DNA of 64,000 bases from contig JAWKOD010000006.1 of the NCBI GenBank assembly GCA_041391385.1, positions 124,001 to 188,000 on the forward strand. Reading direction: 5' to 3'. Positions 51,760 to 61,510 of this stretch are shown piece after piece. How positions within the stretch are numbered: position 1 is the first letter of the stretch; every line of letters starts with the position of its first letter. A program made the position numbers and the translations under genes. The stretch is from CANIGN01 sp041391385 (GTDB lineage Bacteria > Bdellovibrionota > UBA2428). Below the pieces are notes generated by a model. The model saw nothing but the letters and a program-made list of their open reading frames with translations. It was not told the DNA's origin and did no database searches.

Positions 51760-53238
51760 CTAGTGCCAGAAATGCCTTTCTCCTGTGAGGGAAATTTCAA
51801 TGTTTAGCTTTTTAGCAGTTTCCATAACAAGTGGGTCGTTCTTGGATCCACCGGGCTGCATGACTTTTTTAATCTCGGCCTTAGCCATGACGTGAAGAAT
51901 GTCGTCAAAGGGAAAGAAGGCATCGCTTGAGCAAATAAGTGAAGTCATGGAATAGTTGCGGCGTTTGCAAAAATCCTGTGCTCTGGGAATAGCGAGTTTT
52001 TCGAGGCATTCCACTCTGTTGGGTTGCCCTTGGCCGGCTCCGGCTAGAAAGAAAAGTTTCTTATCTTCTGTATTGCCTACTAAGGTTACAGCATTTGATT
52101 TGGAGCAAGCCGCTGTCCATGTAGCAAAAAATTTCTCAAGGCCTTCAAAGCTTTTTTGATCTTCTTGAAATTTTGTTTGGTCTTTCTCTTGAATAAGTGT
52201 TCCCAAGGTAGAGGAGAATGTTTCGAGGTTCCAGGCAGCAAGTTGTTCTTTATCATAAAGAAAAACTTTAGATTTGGGGCGAGCTTTAAAAAAGCTCTCG
52301 GCCCATGCCTTTGAGTCAGCATTCTTGGGGAGAACGATAACTTCTACAAACTTCTTAGAGAGTGTATCGAGGATAGCTTGGGTTGGAGTGCGGTTAAAAG
52401 CCACAATTCCACCAAAGCGAGAAACAGTGTCGCCTTCCCAGGCTTCTTCAAAGCATGCGTCGAGATCTTCAACGAGACTCGCGGCAGCTCCGCAAAGAGT
52501 GCCGTGCTTTACAACACAAGCTGCGGCTCCACTAAACGGAGCGACAAACTTTAGGGCTCCTTCTGCGTCACGTAGGTTATTAAAGCTAATCTCACCAAGA
52601 GTTTCGTGATTTTTATGACTTAAGAAAACAGCTTTTTGATGGGGGTTCTCTCCATAGCGAAGAGTTTTTCTAAGACGAGAATGGAGTTCAAAGGAGATGC
52701 GGCGATCGAGATCAAAAATAAGATCAAAAGCATCGAGTGCTAATTGTTCTCTGAGTTCGAGTTCATTTTCAAATGGGTTTGCCTTAAGCCAGCTGTATTG
52801 TTTGGGGTGAGTCAGGCAATACACGTGGTGATAGTTCTTAGCTGAGCTTCTCACCATAGTAGGGCCTCCGATGTCGATCCATTCAACAAGTTCTTTCATC
52901 TCAGTGATGTTTTTAGCTTTTTCTTGGAAGGGGTAGAAATTACAAACAACGGCTCCGATTCTAAAGTCGTGAGGCCATTCGGCTTCGTCTTGATTTTGTC
53001 TGAGGAGTATTCCTCCTAGGATTTCGTATTGAAGAGTTTTTACGCGACCACCGAATATTTCAGCTTTCCCAGTCATTTCAGAAACTTCTGTCACGGGAAG
53101 GGATAGTTTTTTGAGGTATTCGTAACTCCCACCCGTTGCTAAAAGTTCAAAGCCTTTTTCAATGAGAGTGGGGGCGAGTTGATCAAGCCCTGATTTGTCA
53201 AAGCAGCTGATGAGTGCGTAGTTTTTAAGAGCTTTCAT
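51760..53238 (-). CDS. purH: Bifunctional PurH (AICAR transformylase/IMP cyclohydrolase)
   Basis: PurH carries out the last two steps to IMP. The N-terminal cyclohydrolase half has ALISCFDKSGLDQLA, LLATGGSYEYLKK, GGRVKTLQYEILGGIL and VVCNFYPFQE. The transformylase half has LRYGENPHQKAVFL, CVVKHGTLCGAAAS (catalytic Lys-His), and SRFGGIVAFN, closing with KKVMQPGGSKNDPLV. It is 492 residues, slightly short of the usual 510-525. It abuts purQ. Confidence 0.95.
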   Translation of the reverse strand: MKALKNYALISCFDKSGLDQLAPTLIEKGFELLATGGSYEYLKKLSLPVTEVSEMTGKAEIFGGRVKTLQYEILGGILLRQNQDEAEWPHDFRIGAVVCNFYPFQEKAKNITEMKELVEWIDIGGPTMVRSSAKNYHHVYCLTHPKQYSWLKANPFENELELREQLALDAFDLIFDLDRRISFELHSRLRKTLRYGENPHQKAVFLSHKNHETLGEISFNNLRDAEGALKFVAPFSGAAACVVKHGTLCGAAASLVEDLDACFEEAWEGDTVSRFGGIVAFNRTPTQAILDTLSKKFVEVIVLPKNADSKAWAESFFKARPKSKVFLYDKEQLAAWNLETFSSTLGTLIQEKDQTKFQEDQKSFEGLEKFFATWTAACSKSNAVTLVGNTEDKKLFFLAGAGQGQPNRVECLEKLAIPRAQDFCKRRNYSMTSLICSSDAFFPFDDILHVMAKAEIKKVMQPGGSKNDPLVMETAKKLNIEISLTGERHFWH

Positions 53239-53964
53239 TTAAGGTTGTTCTCCTTCGAGTATTTTAAAAATTCCTTGGGATGTTTTTTTGAAGTGGCTTG
53301 GAATGGAGTCCGTAAAGCTGTAATCGGGGTTTTGCTCAGGGCGAGAGAGTATTTCTCCATGGGGCATGAGTCCAATCACTGTGCTCTTGCCAACTTTTCG
53401 AATAAGTCCTGCGGTATTATCGTCGCTTCCGTTAGTCCAGGAGTCCAAATAACGGATAAAGCATTCTGTGTTGGGAGCGGGTCGATTGAGCTTAAGGCAA
53501 CCTTCACCATGCCTTGCAGGATAAAAGTATTCTTCTCTTAGAGTGGGGGAGTAAAGTTTAACCCACTTGTCTTCAAAAATTGAAGGGCGACCAGGGAATT
53601 CGTTGTGTTTAAGCTCGACGTCTCCAAAGAGGCCTGCCGCAACAAGAACTTGAAAGCCGTTACAGATTCCCCAAAGGTTGGCTTCTTTTAAAAAGACTTT
53701 ATCAAAGAATTTTATCTCATTGAGTTCAAAGGCTAGGAGGCGTCCACTACCGAGGTGATCTGCAAAAGAAAATCCGCCCGGGAGAAATACCCAGTCGCCT
53801 TTATTTAAGCGATTAAGGTAATGCTCGGGGTCTTGCAAGAGACGAGGGAGCTCCCAGTATTCACAGCTATGGCCTTGTTGTTCAAGTATGCGTTTAAGCT
53901 CATTTTCGCATTCAATACCTTCGCCGCGTAATATCTTAATGTGAACAGAAGTGCCTAGGCCCAT
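53239..53964 (-). CDS. purQ: FGAM synthase glutaminase subunit
   Basis: PurQ supplies ammonia from glutamine to PurL. It is a class I amidotransferase: FLPGGFSFADHLGSGRLLA near residue 60, the nucleophilic Cys in LWGICNGFQVLVAAGLF, and the His-Glu end in GLMPHGEILSRPEQ. At 241 residues it is near the family average. It starts 10 nt inside purL. Confidence 0.93.
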   Translation of the reverse strand: MGLGTSVHIKILRGEGIECENELKRILEQQGHSCEYWELPRLLQDPEHYLNRLNKGDWVFLPGGFSFADHLGSGRLLAFELNEIKFFDKVFLKEANLWGICNGFQVLVAAGLFGDVELKHNEFPGRPSIFEDKWVKLYSPTLREEYFYPARHGEGCLKLNRPAPNTECFIRYLDSWTNGSDDNTAGLIRKVGKSTVIGLMPHGEILSRPEQNPDYSFTDSIPSHFKKTSQGIFKILEGEQP

Positions 53965-56672
53965 AGTAAGTTTTCTCCAGCTTTAATGTAAGATGAGCGA
54001 AACTCTTTAAGTGTTTCAAAGTTATCAGCCGTGCTTCCTACAAGGATGAGTTCATTTTTAAGTTCTGGGTGCTCGCTTAGAGGATCAAATGCCGGATCGA
54101 ACACTAGATGGAAGGCTCCAAGAGTTCCTTGCTTTTGAAGTTGCTTTTCTAATCCCTCATTAAGGGTAAATCCTATTTTTCTTCCAAGGCTCATTTCAAA
54201 AAGAGACTTAAGAGGAACTAGAGCAGAGTAGTCCTTGGCACTGATAAGCTTTTTCTCGCTTATCCACTTTTCAATGAGCTCATAGCGAGTTTTTAGCTTT
54301 TGAAGTTGATCCGTCGTTTTAGAAACTAAATCACTTCGAGACTCTGCTTTGAGAGTCAATTCTTGAGGTGTGGGCTGCCAGTTGTAGATTTTAAGTCCGC
54401 TTTTCGTAAAGAAAGACGTAGGTGCATATTCCGGGCCACGTGCAGATCCAAAAACTGAAATTACAAGAGTTTCTAAAATTCGAAACTTAGCGTCGTTGTT
54501 TTTCATGGAATCTTTGCCACTTACAAAAGGAGTTCCAAAGCATTGGGTGATGAGTTTGAGTATTTCTCCACTGAGCTCTAACTTCCAAAGGCTTCGGTCA
54601 TTTTTAAGAGGATCGGGCCAAGAGTAGTTATCGAGTAAAGCGGCAAATTTAAGTTGACCGCTTGAAAGTAGATACCGCTTCATGGCTTCGTCAAAAGAAT
54701 TTAATAGCCCCAATGCAAAGTCATCTTCTTTGGGGCATAGTCCGTGTCCGAGAGCAATGTATGACTTGGCTTCGGGGATTTCGATAAGGCTTCCCTCAGT
54801 GGGGCTTTCTTGTGTGGCTCCTGCAAAAGGTTTTCTCAGCGTGCGTCCTTGAACTTCGTGATCAAAACGCCTGAGTATTTTTTCGCGCGAAGCCCAGTCT
54901 GGGCTTTGGATGTAAGTGTTAAAGCTCTTAAGGTCTAAGGACTCTTCTTTTTTAGCGGCCCGTGTCTCCTGAAGGGCTGCTTTTTCTTTTTCAAAGGACC
55001 AGAAAGACTTCAACTTCATTTGTGGACAGAGATCGTGAAGCACTTCGAGTGAGAGATCGATCAGCTTTTTGTTTTGAGTTGTTACAACAAGGCGGCCACT
55101 TGTATTAAGTGTGCCTAGCTCGTCAAATTCAATACGCCATTGTTTGAGGAGAGTTTTTAATTCTTCGGGCTTATCTGTAGCGAGTGTCATTCTCTCTTGG
55201 CTTTCAGAGAGAAGTTTTTCCCACTCTAAGAGGCCATCAAACTTAAGACGAATATTTGAAAGATCAATCGTTGCACCACCCGTAAGGGTAGACATTTCTC
55301 CAACACTTGAAGCTAGGCCCCCTGCGCCGTTATCTGTAACGGCAGTGAGGAGGTCTTTGTCGCGAGCTTCCATGAGAAAATCTGTTAAGCAACGTTGAGT
55401 GTAGGGGTTAGCTACTTGAACAATGCTTCCACTAAAGTCTTCACTGCGAATGTCGCGCGAGCTCATTACAGCTCCTCTAAGGCCATCTGCTCCTGTAGCG
55501 CCACCAATTACAAAGAGAGTGTCTCCACCCTTGGGGTGCTTGTTGACGTATTTTGTTGGAAGAATTCCCAAGGCGCCTGCAAACACGAGGGGCTTCACTG
55601 CATAAGAGGGATCAAAAACAACTGAGCCTTGAACCGTGGGAATGCCGCTTTGATTGCCTCCATCTTGAATACCTCTTAAAACACCTCGACGTATAATTTC
55701 AGGCGAAAGTGCTGTTGCGGGGCGATCTGCGGAATGTTCAGGGCTTTCAAAACAAAGCACGTCCCAGTTGGCTACGGGAAGTGCGCCTAATCCTGTTCCT
55801 AAAATATCTCTGTGTACGCCGACCACTCCGGTGCTTGCTCCTCCGTAGGGAGAAATTGCCGAAGGGCTGTTGTGGGTTTCCATTTTGGCAGCAATGGCCA
55901 TATCTGTGCCTTCGCCGGCAGGATTGTAGATTCTTAAGACGCCTGCGTTGTCGTGGAAAAGAGATAAAAAGAGTTCTGGTTTTTTTTCTGTTTCAGCAAG
56001 AGCTGGAACACGAAGTTTGGATTTAAAAATAGAGTTAGTTTCTACGTTTTCTTCTGTGAGTGAAATCTCGGCATTAAAGATTTTATGTTTACAGTGCTCG
56101 GACCAGGTTTGAGCAAAGAGCTCCCATTCAGCGCGATTCCAGCTGCGGCCTTCTTTTTGGGCCGCATCATCCAAGGCTTGTCGTTCTTCTGGTGAAAACT
56201 CAAGTCCAATGTCTTCAGGTTTTACGGCATCAAAGGAATTGTCGCTGCGCTCAGGGGTTCTAAGTTTTTCTAACCACGAGAGATAATCTGCAAAGCTAAG
56301 TGATCGCAAAGTTTCAATAGCGGGTTCTCTCCAAAGAGCTTCCATGTTTTTAAATTCGGTATCGCTTAAGGGAGTTGTGATTTCTAAAGCCTGATCAATG
56401 CGAAGGTTTTTTGATGGAACTTTGAGAACGCGCGCAAGACTTTCTGCTACGGGGTTAGAGACTCCGGGCATATAGCAGCGAAAAAGAAATTGAGATTCTG
56501 CCGCAGGAAGAGAAACGATGTCTTTTCCAAAAAGATTTTTAATTTTTTTATCCATCTCTTTATCGTTCGATTTAAGAATTATAAAAGAGAGGCTTTGTCC
56601 TGGATCTTTCCAGTCGGGAACCTTGTTGGCTTTGAGGGCAAAAATGTGGGTATTGAGTTTCTCAGTTGTCAT
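53955..56672 (-). CDS. purL: FGAM synthase large subunit with N-terminal PurS-like domain
   Basis: PurL converts FGAR to FGAM. Core motifs are FAQTWSEHCKHKIF, METHNSPSAISPYGGASTG, GIQDGGNQSGIPTVQGS, TDNGAGGLASSVGEM, and FVSGKDSMKNN in the second half. At 905 residues (from ATG 56672) it lies between small PurL (about 740) and the fused large form (about 1300). The extra N-terminal 150 residues look like a fused PurS plus linker, and the glutaminase stays separate as PurQ. No standalone purS is present. A longer in-frame TTG start at 56696 would lie inside purD coding. Confidence 0.93.
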   Translation of the reverse strand: MTTEKLNTHIFALKANKVPDWKDPGQSLSFIILKSNDKEMDKKIKNLFGKDIVSLPAAESQFLFRCYMPGVSNPVAESLARVLKVPSKNLRIDQALEITTPLSDTEFKNMEALWREPAIETLRSLSFADYLSWLEKLRTPERSDNSFDAVKPEDIGLEFSPEERQALDDAAQKEGRSWNRAEWELFAQTWSEHCKHKIFNAEISLTEENVETNSIFKSKLRVPALAETEKKPELFLSLFHDNAGVLRIYNPAGEGTDMAIAAKMETHNSPSAISPYGGASTGVVGVHRDILGTGLGALPVANWDVLCFESPEHSADRPATALSPEIIRRGVLRGIQDGGNQSGIPTVQGSVVFDPSYAVKPLVFAGALGILPTKYVNKHPKGGDTLFVIGGATGADGLRGAVMSSRDIRSEDFSGSIVQVANPYTQRCLTDFLMEARDKDLLTAVTDNGAGGLASSVGEMSTLTGGATIDLSNIRLKFDGLLEWEKLLSESQERMTLATDKPEELKTLLKQWRIEFDELGTLNTSGRLVVTTQNKKLIDLSLEVLHDLCPQMKLKSFWSFEKEKAALQETRAAKKEESLDLKSFNTYIQSPDWASREKILRRFDHEVQGRTLRKPFAGATQESPTEGSLIEIPEAKSYIALGHGLCPKEDDFALGLLNSFDEAMKRYLLSSGQLKFAALLDNYSWPDPLKNDRSLWKLELSGEILKLITQCFGTPFVSGKDSMKNNDAKFRILETLVISVFGSARGPEYAPTSFFTKSGLKIYNWQPTPQELTLKAESRSDLVSKTTDQLQKLKTRYELIEKWISEKKLISAKDYSALVPLKSLFEMSLGRKIGFTLNEGLEKQLQKQGTLGAFHLVFDPAFDPLSEHPELKNELILVGSTADNFETLKEFRSSYIKAGENLLWA

Positions 56673-58653
56673 TGAGGGGATCTTTTCTCCATTCAAGCGT
56701 TTGGGACCAGGGTGAGTTTTTCATAATTTCTGCGGCATCTTTGCCGAGTTCGTTTTTTTCTTTTTTATTTTTAAGACACAAGTAAGCCATGCGCCCAGTT
56801 TTTGAGCCCGTTTGAAAAATGACTGCTTCCTCAGTGGGGAGTTCCCAGGGAGCGAGTTCAATAGGATCACCTTTTTGAGGGTAAGCGGGATGGACTAAGG
56901 CCAAGCAAAGTGAGGCTTGAGTTGAAAGTTGAGGATCAAGGTTTTCAGAAAGGCTAAGTCCAAGGTAGGACCTCAAAAACTGCGGGTTTTCCCAGCGAAG
57001 AACGAGAGCTTGAGTTTCGGGATCTCCCATACGCGCATTGTATTCTAAGAGGCACCATCCTTTTTGAGCGTCCCTGAGGTAGCCCATAAAAAGGGGGCCC
57101 GAGTAAAGAATACCTTTGCTTTTAAGAGCGCGTGCAGTTTCGAGCGCGTCAGTTTTCATTTGTGCAAGTTCAGATTCTCTAAGCGTGGGGTGGGGGCTCC
57201 GAGCGCCCATGCCTCCCGTGTTGGGACCTTGGTCCCCATCGAAGCGTCGCTTGAAGTCTTTTGCAGAGCCTAGAAAATTTACAGAGAAATCATTTCCTGA
57301 GGGATGAATCCAGAAGAATACAGAAGATTCCTCTCCAGTGAGTTTTTCCTCGAACAAAAGCGAATGATCTTTCCATTCCGTAATGGTCTTTTGAAATTCT
57401 TCTTGAGTTGTGGGTACGACCACGCCTTTGCCACCTGCAAGACCGTCTTGTTTGATGACGGGTAAATCTTTAAATGCTGCGGCCTTTGTGGAATCAAGTG
57501 TCCAAGCTCCTAAATTAATTTTGGCAAGGCTAGCGATTTCTTTTCCAAATGTTTTTGACCATTCAATGTGGGCTGCTTTTTGGATGGGTCCGATGGCCCA
57601 TTTTTGTTCATTTATGAAATTGTCGATGGCTCCAGCCGCAAGATCGTTATCGTTGCTGACAAATATTGCGTCAGCTTCTTGAGCGTTGTCTACGAGTGTG
57701 CACTTTTCTTGAGAGAGTTTCCATTTTAGGGCTGTTTCTCTTCCACCTTGTCCTGCAATAAATACTTTTGGCGCATTTTCGTTATGGATCCAAGCTTCAA
57801 GGGCTTTAGGGTTTTTGTCTGTTACAACTTGAGTGAGAGCTTGGAAGAGTTCTGCAAATTTTTCAACTCGCCATTTTCCAAGAGCAGGAGGTTGGGGTGC
57901 ATGGGATTTCCAGTCCTGGCCTCTTTTCTCTTTGAGTTCTTGAAGCTCAAAGGGCCAAAGTGTTTTTTGGTACCAACGTCTGAGGAGTTCTTTGGAAAGG
58001 GCAATTTTAGGAAACTCTTCGAGGGTGAGTCTGAGCTCGTCAGGTGTAATAGCGTCAATAAGGAGGAGTTGAGACGTGTTCTCGTCTACTGCGATCTCAA
58101 TCTTACCGTCCCATAGACAGAGACCACATGTTTGAAAAAAATCTTTGAGTTTAACAGCACATTGAGTAGCGAAGTCGTTTACAGCTACGAGTGACACATT
58201 TGAAGGTAGGAGTGCTTGGGCTTCATTATGAGTGAGGTCGCGGTCAAAACTTTCCAGTTTAGTTGTAAACTCTATTCGTGGGCTATCGAATTTCTCATAA
58301 GCCTTAAAACCTTTTTTTAAAAGTTTAGAGCCTTCGGGAACTCCCCAGCGAAAAATAATTTCAAGAGGGATGAATTTGAGTCCAGGATTGTAGATTTTGA
58401 ATTTAGGGTGAGCGGCTTTTCTCATTTTGAGAGCAGCAGGACCGAGTTTGGAGTCGCCTAAAAAGGCAGAGGGAATCTTGAGTTCATTAAAGAGTACTTT
58501 TGCAAATTTACAAAGGGCCTCTCCTCGTCCTGGGATTTCTTCTGGAAGGGCACCGTAGTCAAAGACCGAGACTCGGTCTGAAAAAAGAAAGTCTATCTCG
58601 CCGTCACGTTCACTCGTGTAGAGATCTTTAACGCTTCCCTTGGAGATCAGCAT
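56662..58653 (-). CDS. purCD: PurC-PurD fusion (SAICAR synthetase plus GAR synthetase)
   Basis: Residues 1 to about 290 are SAICAR synthetase: LISKGSVKDLYTS at the start, FLFSDRVSVFDYGALPEEIP, PLEIIFRWGVPEGS, and LLIDAITPDELRL (substrate and metal loop). Residues from about 293 to 663 are GAR synthetase: KVFIAGQGGRETALKWKLS, IKQDGLAGGKGVVV (ATP grasp), RFDGDQGPNTGGMGARSPHP, and LLEYNARMGDPETQALV. The frame is continuous with no indel sign, so the fusion seems real. These are non-adjacent pathway steps (2 and 8). It overlaps purF by 7 nt and purL by 11 nt. Confidence 0.93.
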   Translation of the reverse strand: MLISKGSVKDLYTSERDGEIDFLFSDRVSVFDYGALPEEIPGRGEALCKFAKVLFNELKIPSAFLGDSKLGPAALKMRKAAHPKFKIYNPGLKFIPLEIIFRWGVPEGSKLLKKGFKAYEKFDSPRIEFTTKLESFDRDLTHNEAQALLPSNVSLVAVNDFATQCAVKLKDFFQTCGLCLWDGKIEIAVDENTSQLLLIDAITPDELRLTLEEFPKIALSKELLRRWYQKTLWPFELQELKEKRGQDWKSHAPQPPALGKWRVEKFAELFQALTQVVTDKNPKALEAWIHNENAPKVFIAGQGGRETALKWKLSQEKCTLVDNAQEADAIFVSNDNDLAAGAIDNFINEQKWAIGPIQKAAHIEWSKTFGKEIASLAKINLGAWTLDSTKAAAFKDLPVIKQDGLAGGKGVVVPTTQEEFQKTITEWKDHSLLFEEKLTGEESSVFFWIHPSGNDFSVNFLGSAKDFKRRFDGDQGPNTGGMGARSPHPTLRESELAQMKTDALETARALKSKGILYSGPLFMGYLRDAQKGWCLLEYNARMGDPETQALVLRWENPQFLRSYLGLSLSENLDPQLSTQASLCLALVHPAYPQKGDPIELAPWELPTEEAVIFQTGSKTGRMAYLCLKNKKEKNELGKDAAEIMKNSPWSQTLEWRKDPLNDN

Positions 58654-60062
58654 CCACGGTCCTCTTTTCTTTGTGCTGTAAAGCTTTCGAAGACACCTGC
58701 TCTTTGAAGGGGGTATTTCTTATCGAGGCAAGCCATGCAGAGGTCAGAAGTGCCCAGTGCTTTTTTGAGGCCTTCTATCGTGAGGTAGTGAAGATCGTCT
58801 ACTCCAATGGAGTCGGCAATTTCTTGATGTGTCCTGTTGTGAGCTACCAGTTCTGTGGGATCAGGGAAGTCGATTCCGTAGTAGCAGGGGTAGAGAATGG
58901 GAGGGCAGGTGGAAGCGAGACCCACATGAGTGGCACCGGCTTCTCTGAGCTTGGCGATCATTCGGCGAGAAGTGTTTCCGCGAACGACCGAGTCATCGAC
59001 GAGAAGAATTTTCTTACCGCCAATTTCTGGTCCGATGAGGCTAAGCTTCATGTCGAGTGCTTTGAGTCTCTTGTCGTTGTTTGAGAGAATAAATGTGCGG
59101 GGAACATAGGCATTTTTTACTAAGTATTCGCGATAGGAAATCTTTAAATGTTCAGCCACGGCAATGGCTGCGGCTCGCGAAGTATCGGGCACAGGTACGA
59201 CGTAGTCATATTGAGCTGCAAGTCCACTTGTTAGAATTTGCTTGGCGAGTTCAATTCCGAGATTGAATCTCAACGTGTACATGCTTTTTCCAGAATGTTC
59301 CGAATGAGGTGATGAGAAATATACAAGCTCAAACATGCAGTGGCGTTTTTTTTGCTCAGGGTTGAGAGAACTTACGATAGAGCCTCGTAAGATTTCTTTG
59401 CCTTTAACCATAACCCATGAACCCGCGGGCACTTCTTCGATTTCGCATTTACCCAGTAAGGCAAAAGCACTTGTTTCGCTGGCGAGCGCAATTGTGTCAG
59501 CATTTTTTGCTAAGTATAATGGGCGAATTCCGTAGGGGTCTCTGAATGCAAATAAGTCCCCTGTGCTCATAGCGCCAATAACTGCGTAGGCTCCAATGAA
59601 GTCGTTAAAGATTTTTTTAAGGGCATTTTCAAAACCTTCAACAGAGGGAATGTTTTTCCATTCTTTTACAAGAACCTGTGAGATGACATCGAGATCACTT
59701 GTGGATTGCAAGATGAGATCGTATTTGTCCGTAAGTTCTTGTGTATTCGCAAGATTGCCGTTGTGAGCAATTGCAAAGCGTGGATATTGCTTAACAAAGG
59801 GTTGTATTTCCTGCAGGGTACCTAAGCCCGTAGTTGCGTAACGAGTATGGGCAAGTGCAACGCTTGAGTGAGGGAGGCTTGGCCAGTTGTGGAGAGCGTT
59901 TTGAATAAGGCCCATACCTCTAAGGTCATGAAAATCTCCACCGGGATTGAGGACGCTGATGCCCGCTCCATCTTGTCCGCGATGCTGCAAGCGCAGAAGC
60001 ATACTGAGCGCTAATTCATTGGCTGTTTTATCTGTAGTTTTAACGGCGACTAATCCACACAT
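58647..60062 (-). CDS. purF: Amidophosphoribosyltransferase
   Basis: PurF commits PRPP to purine synthesis. It starts MCGLVAV, so Cys2 becomes the N-terminal nucleophile once the Met is removed, with no longer propeptide visible. The glutaminase half has LRLQHRGQDGAG and HNGNLANTQEL, and the PRPP site is ILLVDDSVVRGNTSRRMI. Cysteines in ASTCPPILYP and SDLCMACLDKKYPL resemble the Fe-S ligands of the Bacillus-type enzyme, linking this operon's output to the SUF system. 471 residues. Confidence 0.96.
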   Translation of the reverse strand: MCGLVAVKTTDKTANELALSMLLRLQHRGQDGAGISVLNPGGDFHDLRGMGLIQNALHNWPSLPHSSVALAHTRYATTGLGTLQEIQPFVKQYPRFAIAHNGNLANTQELTDKYDLILQSTSDLDVISQVLVKEWKNIPSVEGFENALKKIFNDFIGAYAVIGAMSTGDLFAFRDPYGIRPLYLAKNADTIALASETSAFALLGKCEIEEVPAGSWVMVKGKEILRGSIVSSLNPEQKKRHCMFELVYFSSPHSEHSGKSMYTLRFNLGIELAKQILTSGLAAQYDYVVPVPDTSRAAAIAVAEHLKISYREYLVKNAYVPRTFILSNNDKRLKALDMKLSLIGPEIGGKKILLVDDSVVRGNTSRRMIAKLREAGATHVGLASTCPPILYPCYYGIDFPDPTELVAHNRTHQEIADSIGVDDLHYLTIEGLKKALGTSDLCMACLDKKYPLQRAGVFESFTAQRKEDRGC

Positions 60063-60769
60063 TTGAGAGGGAACCCCTTTTTGTTTTGTAACTCGCGAGT
60101 CACAAGATTTCGATCTTGGTGCGAGATTTCTGTAAGTATAAGTTGGTCAATGACCCGAGGAAGATATTTTTGCTCAAGGACGCGGACTTTGTCTCTGAGT
60201 TCATCCGCACTCTTGCAGTCAGATGTGTCTACCGATCTTTGAAAGATAAGAGGCCCATCGTCCATGTTCTCATTTACCATATGAACGCTAAATCCACTGA
60301 TGAGTGCTTGGTTGTAAGCGGCTTCGTGTACTTTTTTATCGAGACCAGGAAAGGCGGGGAGGAGACTTGGATGTGTGTTTACAAGTGCAAGTCCTTGGTC
60401 AAGGAATCCGCGACTAATGAGCCGAAAGTAGCCGATGAGAAAAACAATGGGTTTTTCTTCCTGCGAAGCATTCCATTCAAGAAAGGCTTTTTCAAAATCT
60501 TCCTTGGTTTTGGAGCTTGAAAAGTCAAAGATCTTGTCTGCAGGTAGAAATTCTTTAGCGAGATCAAGTGCCCCGCACTGGCGATCAATAAAAAGTCCAG
60601 CAAATCGGCTTTGGGTTTCGGGGGCGAGTGAAGTCCAAACAGTTTGAAAAGTTTGGCCCGAAGAAGAGCTGAAAGCGACCCAGTTTCTTACTGGAGTCTT
60701 TGTAGGAGTCGTAGCCGTGCTCTGTGATTCATTATTGGCCTTGCTGAGTGTGCTGCTCACGGTGCTCAT
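60050..60769 (-). CDS. purN: GAR transformylase (10-formyl-THF dependent)
   Basis: PurN formylates GAR. The core shows WVAFSSSSGQTFQTVW (glycinamide loop), VFLIGYFRLISRGFLD, the catalytic NTHPSLLPAFPGLD, and HMVNENMDDGPLIFQRSV with the active-site Asp. It has about 28 extra N-terminal residues rich in Ser and Thr, so a later start near the VRNWVAF segment is possible, although no ATG is there. It opens the purine operon and overlaps purF by 13 nt. Confidence 0.9.
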   Translation of the reverse strand: MSTVSSTLSKANNESQSTATTPTKTPVRNWVAFSSSSGQTFQTVWTSLAPETQSRFAGLFIDRQCGALDLAKEFLPADKIFDFSSSKTKEDFEKAFLEWNASQEEKPIVFLIGYFRLISRGFLDQGLALVNTHPSLLPAFPGLDKKVHEAAYNQALISGFSVHMVNENMDDGPLIFQRSVDTSDCKSADELRDKVRVLEQKYLPRVIDQLILTEISHQDRNLVTRELQNKKGFPLKCVD

Positions 60770-60860
60770 GGGCGGTTTCCCGTCTGCATTGATTTCTTAT
60801 GTTCTACTGAATTGGGCGGGCTAGGGCAATGTTTTTCATAGCTAAAACGGGCTCTGCTGT

Positions 60861-60893
60861 GCTGCTGAGTAGGAGCATTGCTCCTAGTGCAGC
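60861..60893. promoter_or_regulatory. Extended hairpin upstream of purN
   Basis: An inner stem TAGGAGC/GCTCCTA (3-nt loop) is extended by an outer GCTGC/GCAGC stem across small internal loops, about 92 nt before the purN ATG. It may be the 3' end of the upstream transcript or part of a leader controlling the operon. It does not match the purine riboswitch core as I know it. Confidence 0.35.
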
Positions 60894-60936
60894 GATACAT
60901 AAGAAAAAATCATTCAAATTGAACGCTAGGGGGCCT

Positions 60937-61509
60937 TTACTCGTGTTTTAATCTTACAAAATACAAGAGGTGATTGTTACCCTCGAGGGTGAAGTCTTTT
61001 TTTAAGGCAAAACCTGAGTTGTTCATGGCCTTGAGAATGTTCTCAAAGCTGCGAATATTGGGAGCGGTATTGATTGAGTCTCCATAAGAAAAGGGCCCGT
61101 ATAAGAGAACTTGAGAGCCTTCGCGGAGTCTGTTTCCGAGAGCCTTTATGAGGGTCTTTGCTTGTTTCCAGCTAATGGTGTGAAGAAGTTGAGAAGCAAA
61201 GACAGCATTAAGCTTTTGCTTGGGAAAATCATCCTTGCCTACCTCGTAAGCTAGGGGACCGTGCACATTGGGGAGAGCGGCAGCTTGGAGTGTTTTTTTA
61301 ATAGCTGAATGACGAACGGGAAGATCGCTTGTGACCCACTGTAAGTGCTTTAGTTTTGCTGAGATGTGTACGGCATGGTGGCCAGATCCTGTGCCGACTT
61401 CAAGAAGTCGCCAGCTTTGATCGGGGATGATTTTTTGAAAAATCTTAAGCAGCTCTTCCTTATTGGAGCTTTTTCTTTGAAGTATTGGAGCAGTTTTCTG
61501 ATCTTCCAC
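60937..61509 (-). CDS. DUF938 SAM-dependent methyltransferase-like protein
   Basis: The 190-residue protein has a Rossmann SAM-binding start (LLEVGTGSGHHAVHIS) and the DUF938 signatures KHLQWVTSDLP, FASQLLHTISWKQ and LLYGPFSYGD. Substrate is unknown. It ends the transcript that begins with the DEAD-box helicase; its start is 1 nt from the helicase stop. Confidence 0.85.
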   Translation of the reverse strand: MEDQKTAPILQRKSSNKEELLKIFQKIIPDQSWRLLEVGTGSGHHAVHISAKLKHLQWVTSDLPVRHSAIKKTLQAAALPNVHGPLAYEVGKDDFPKQKLNAVFASQLLHTISWKQAKTLIKALGNRLREGSQVLLYGPFSYGDSINTAPNIRSFENILKAMNNSGFALKKDFTLEGNNHLLYFVRLKHE

Positions 61510-61510
61510 T

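Noticed and set aside
60770..60936. Purine riboswitch before purN
   Set aside because: Only a simple extended hairpin is visible; the conserved junction elements of the purine aptamer were not found.
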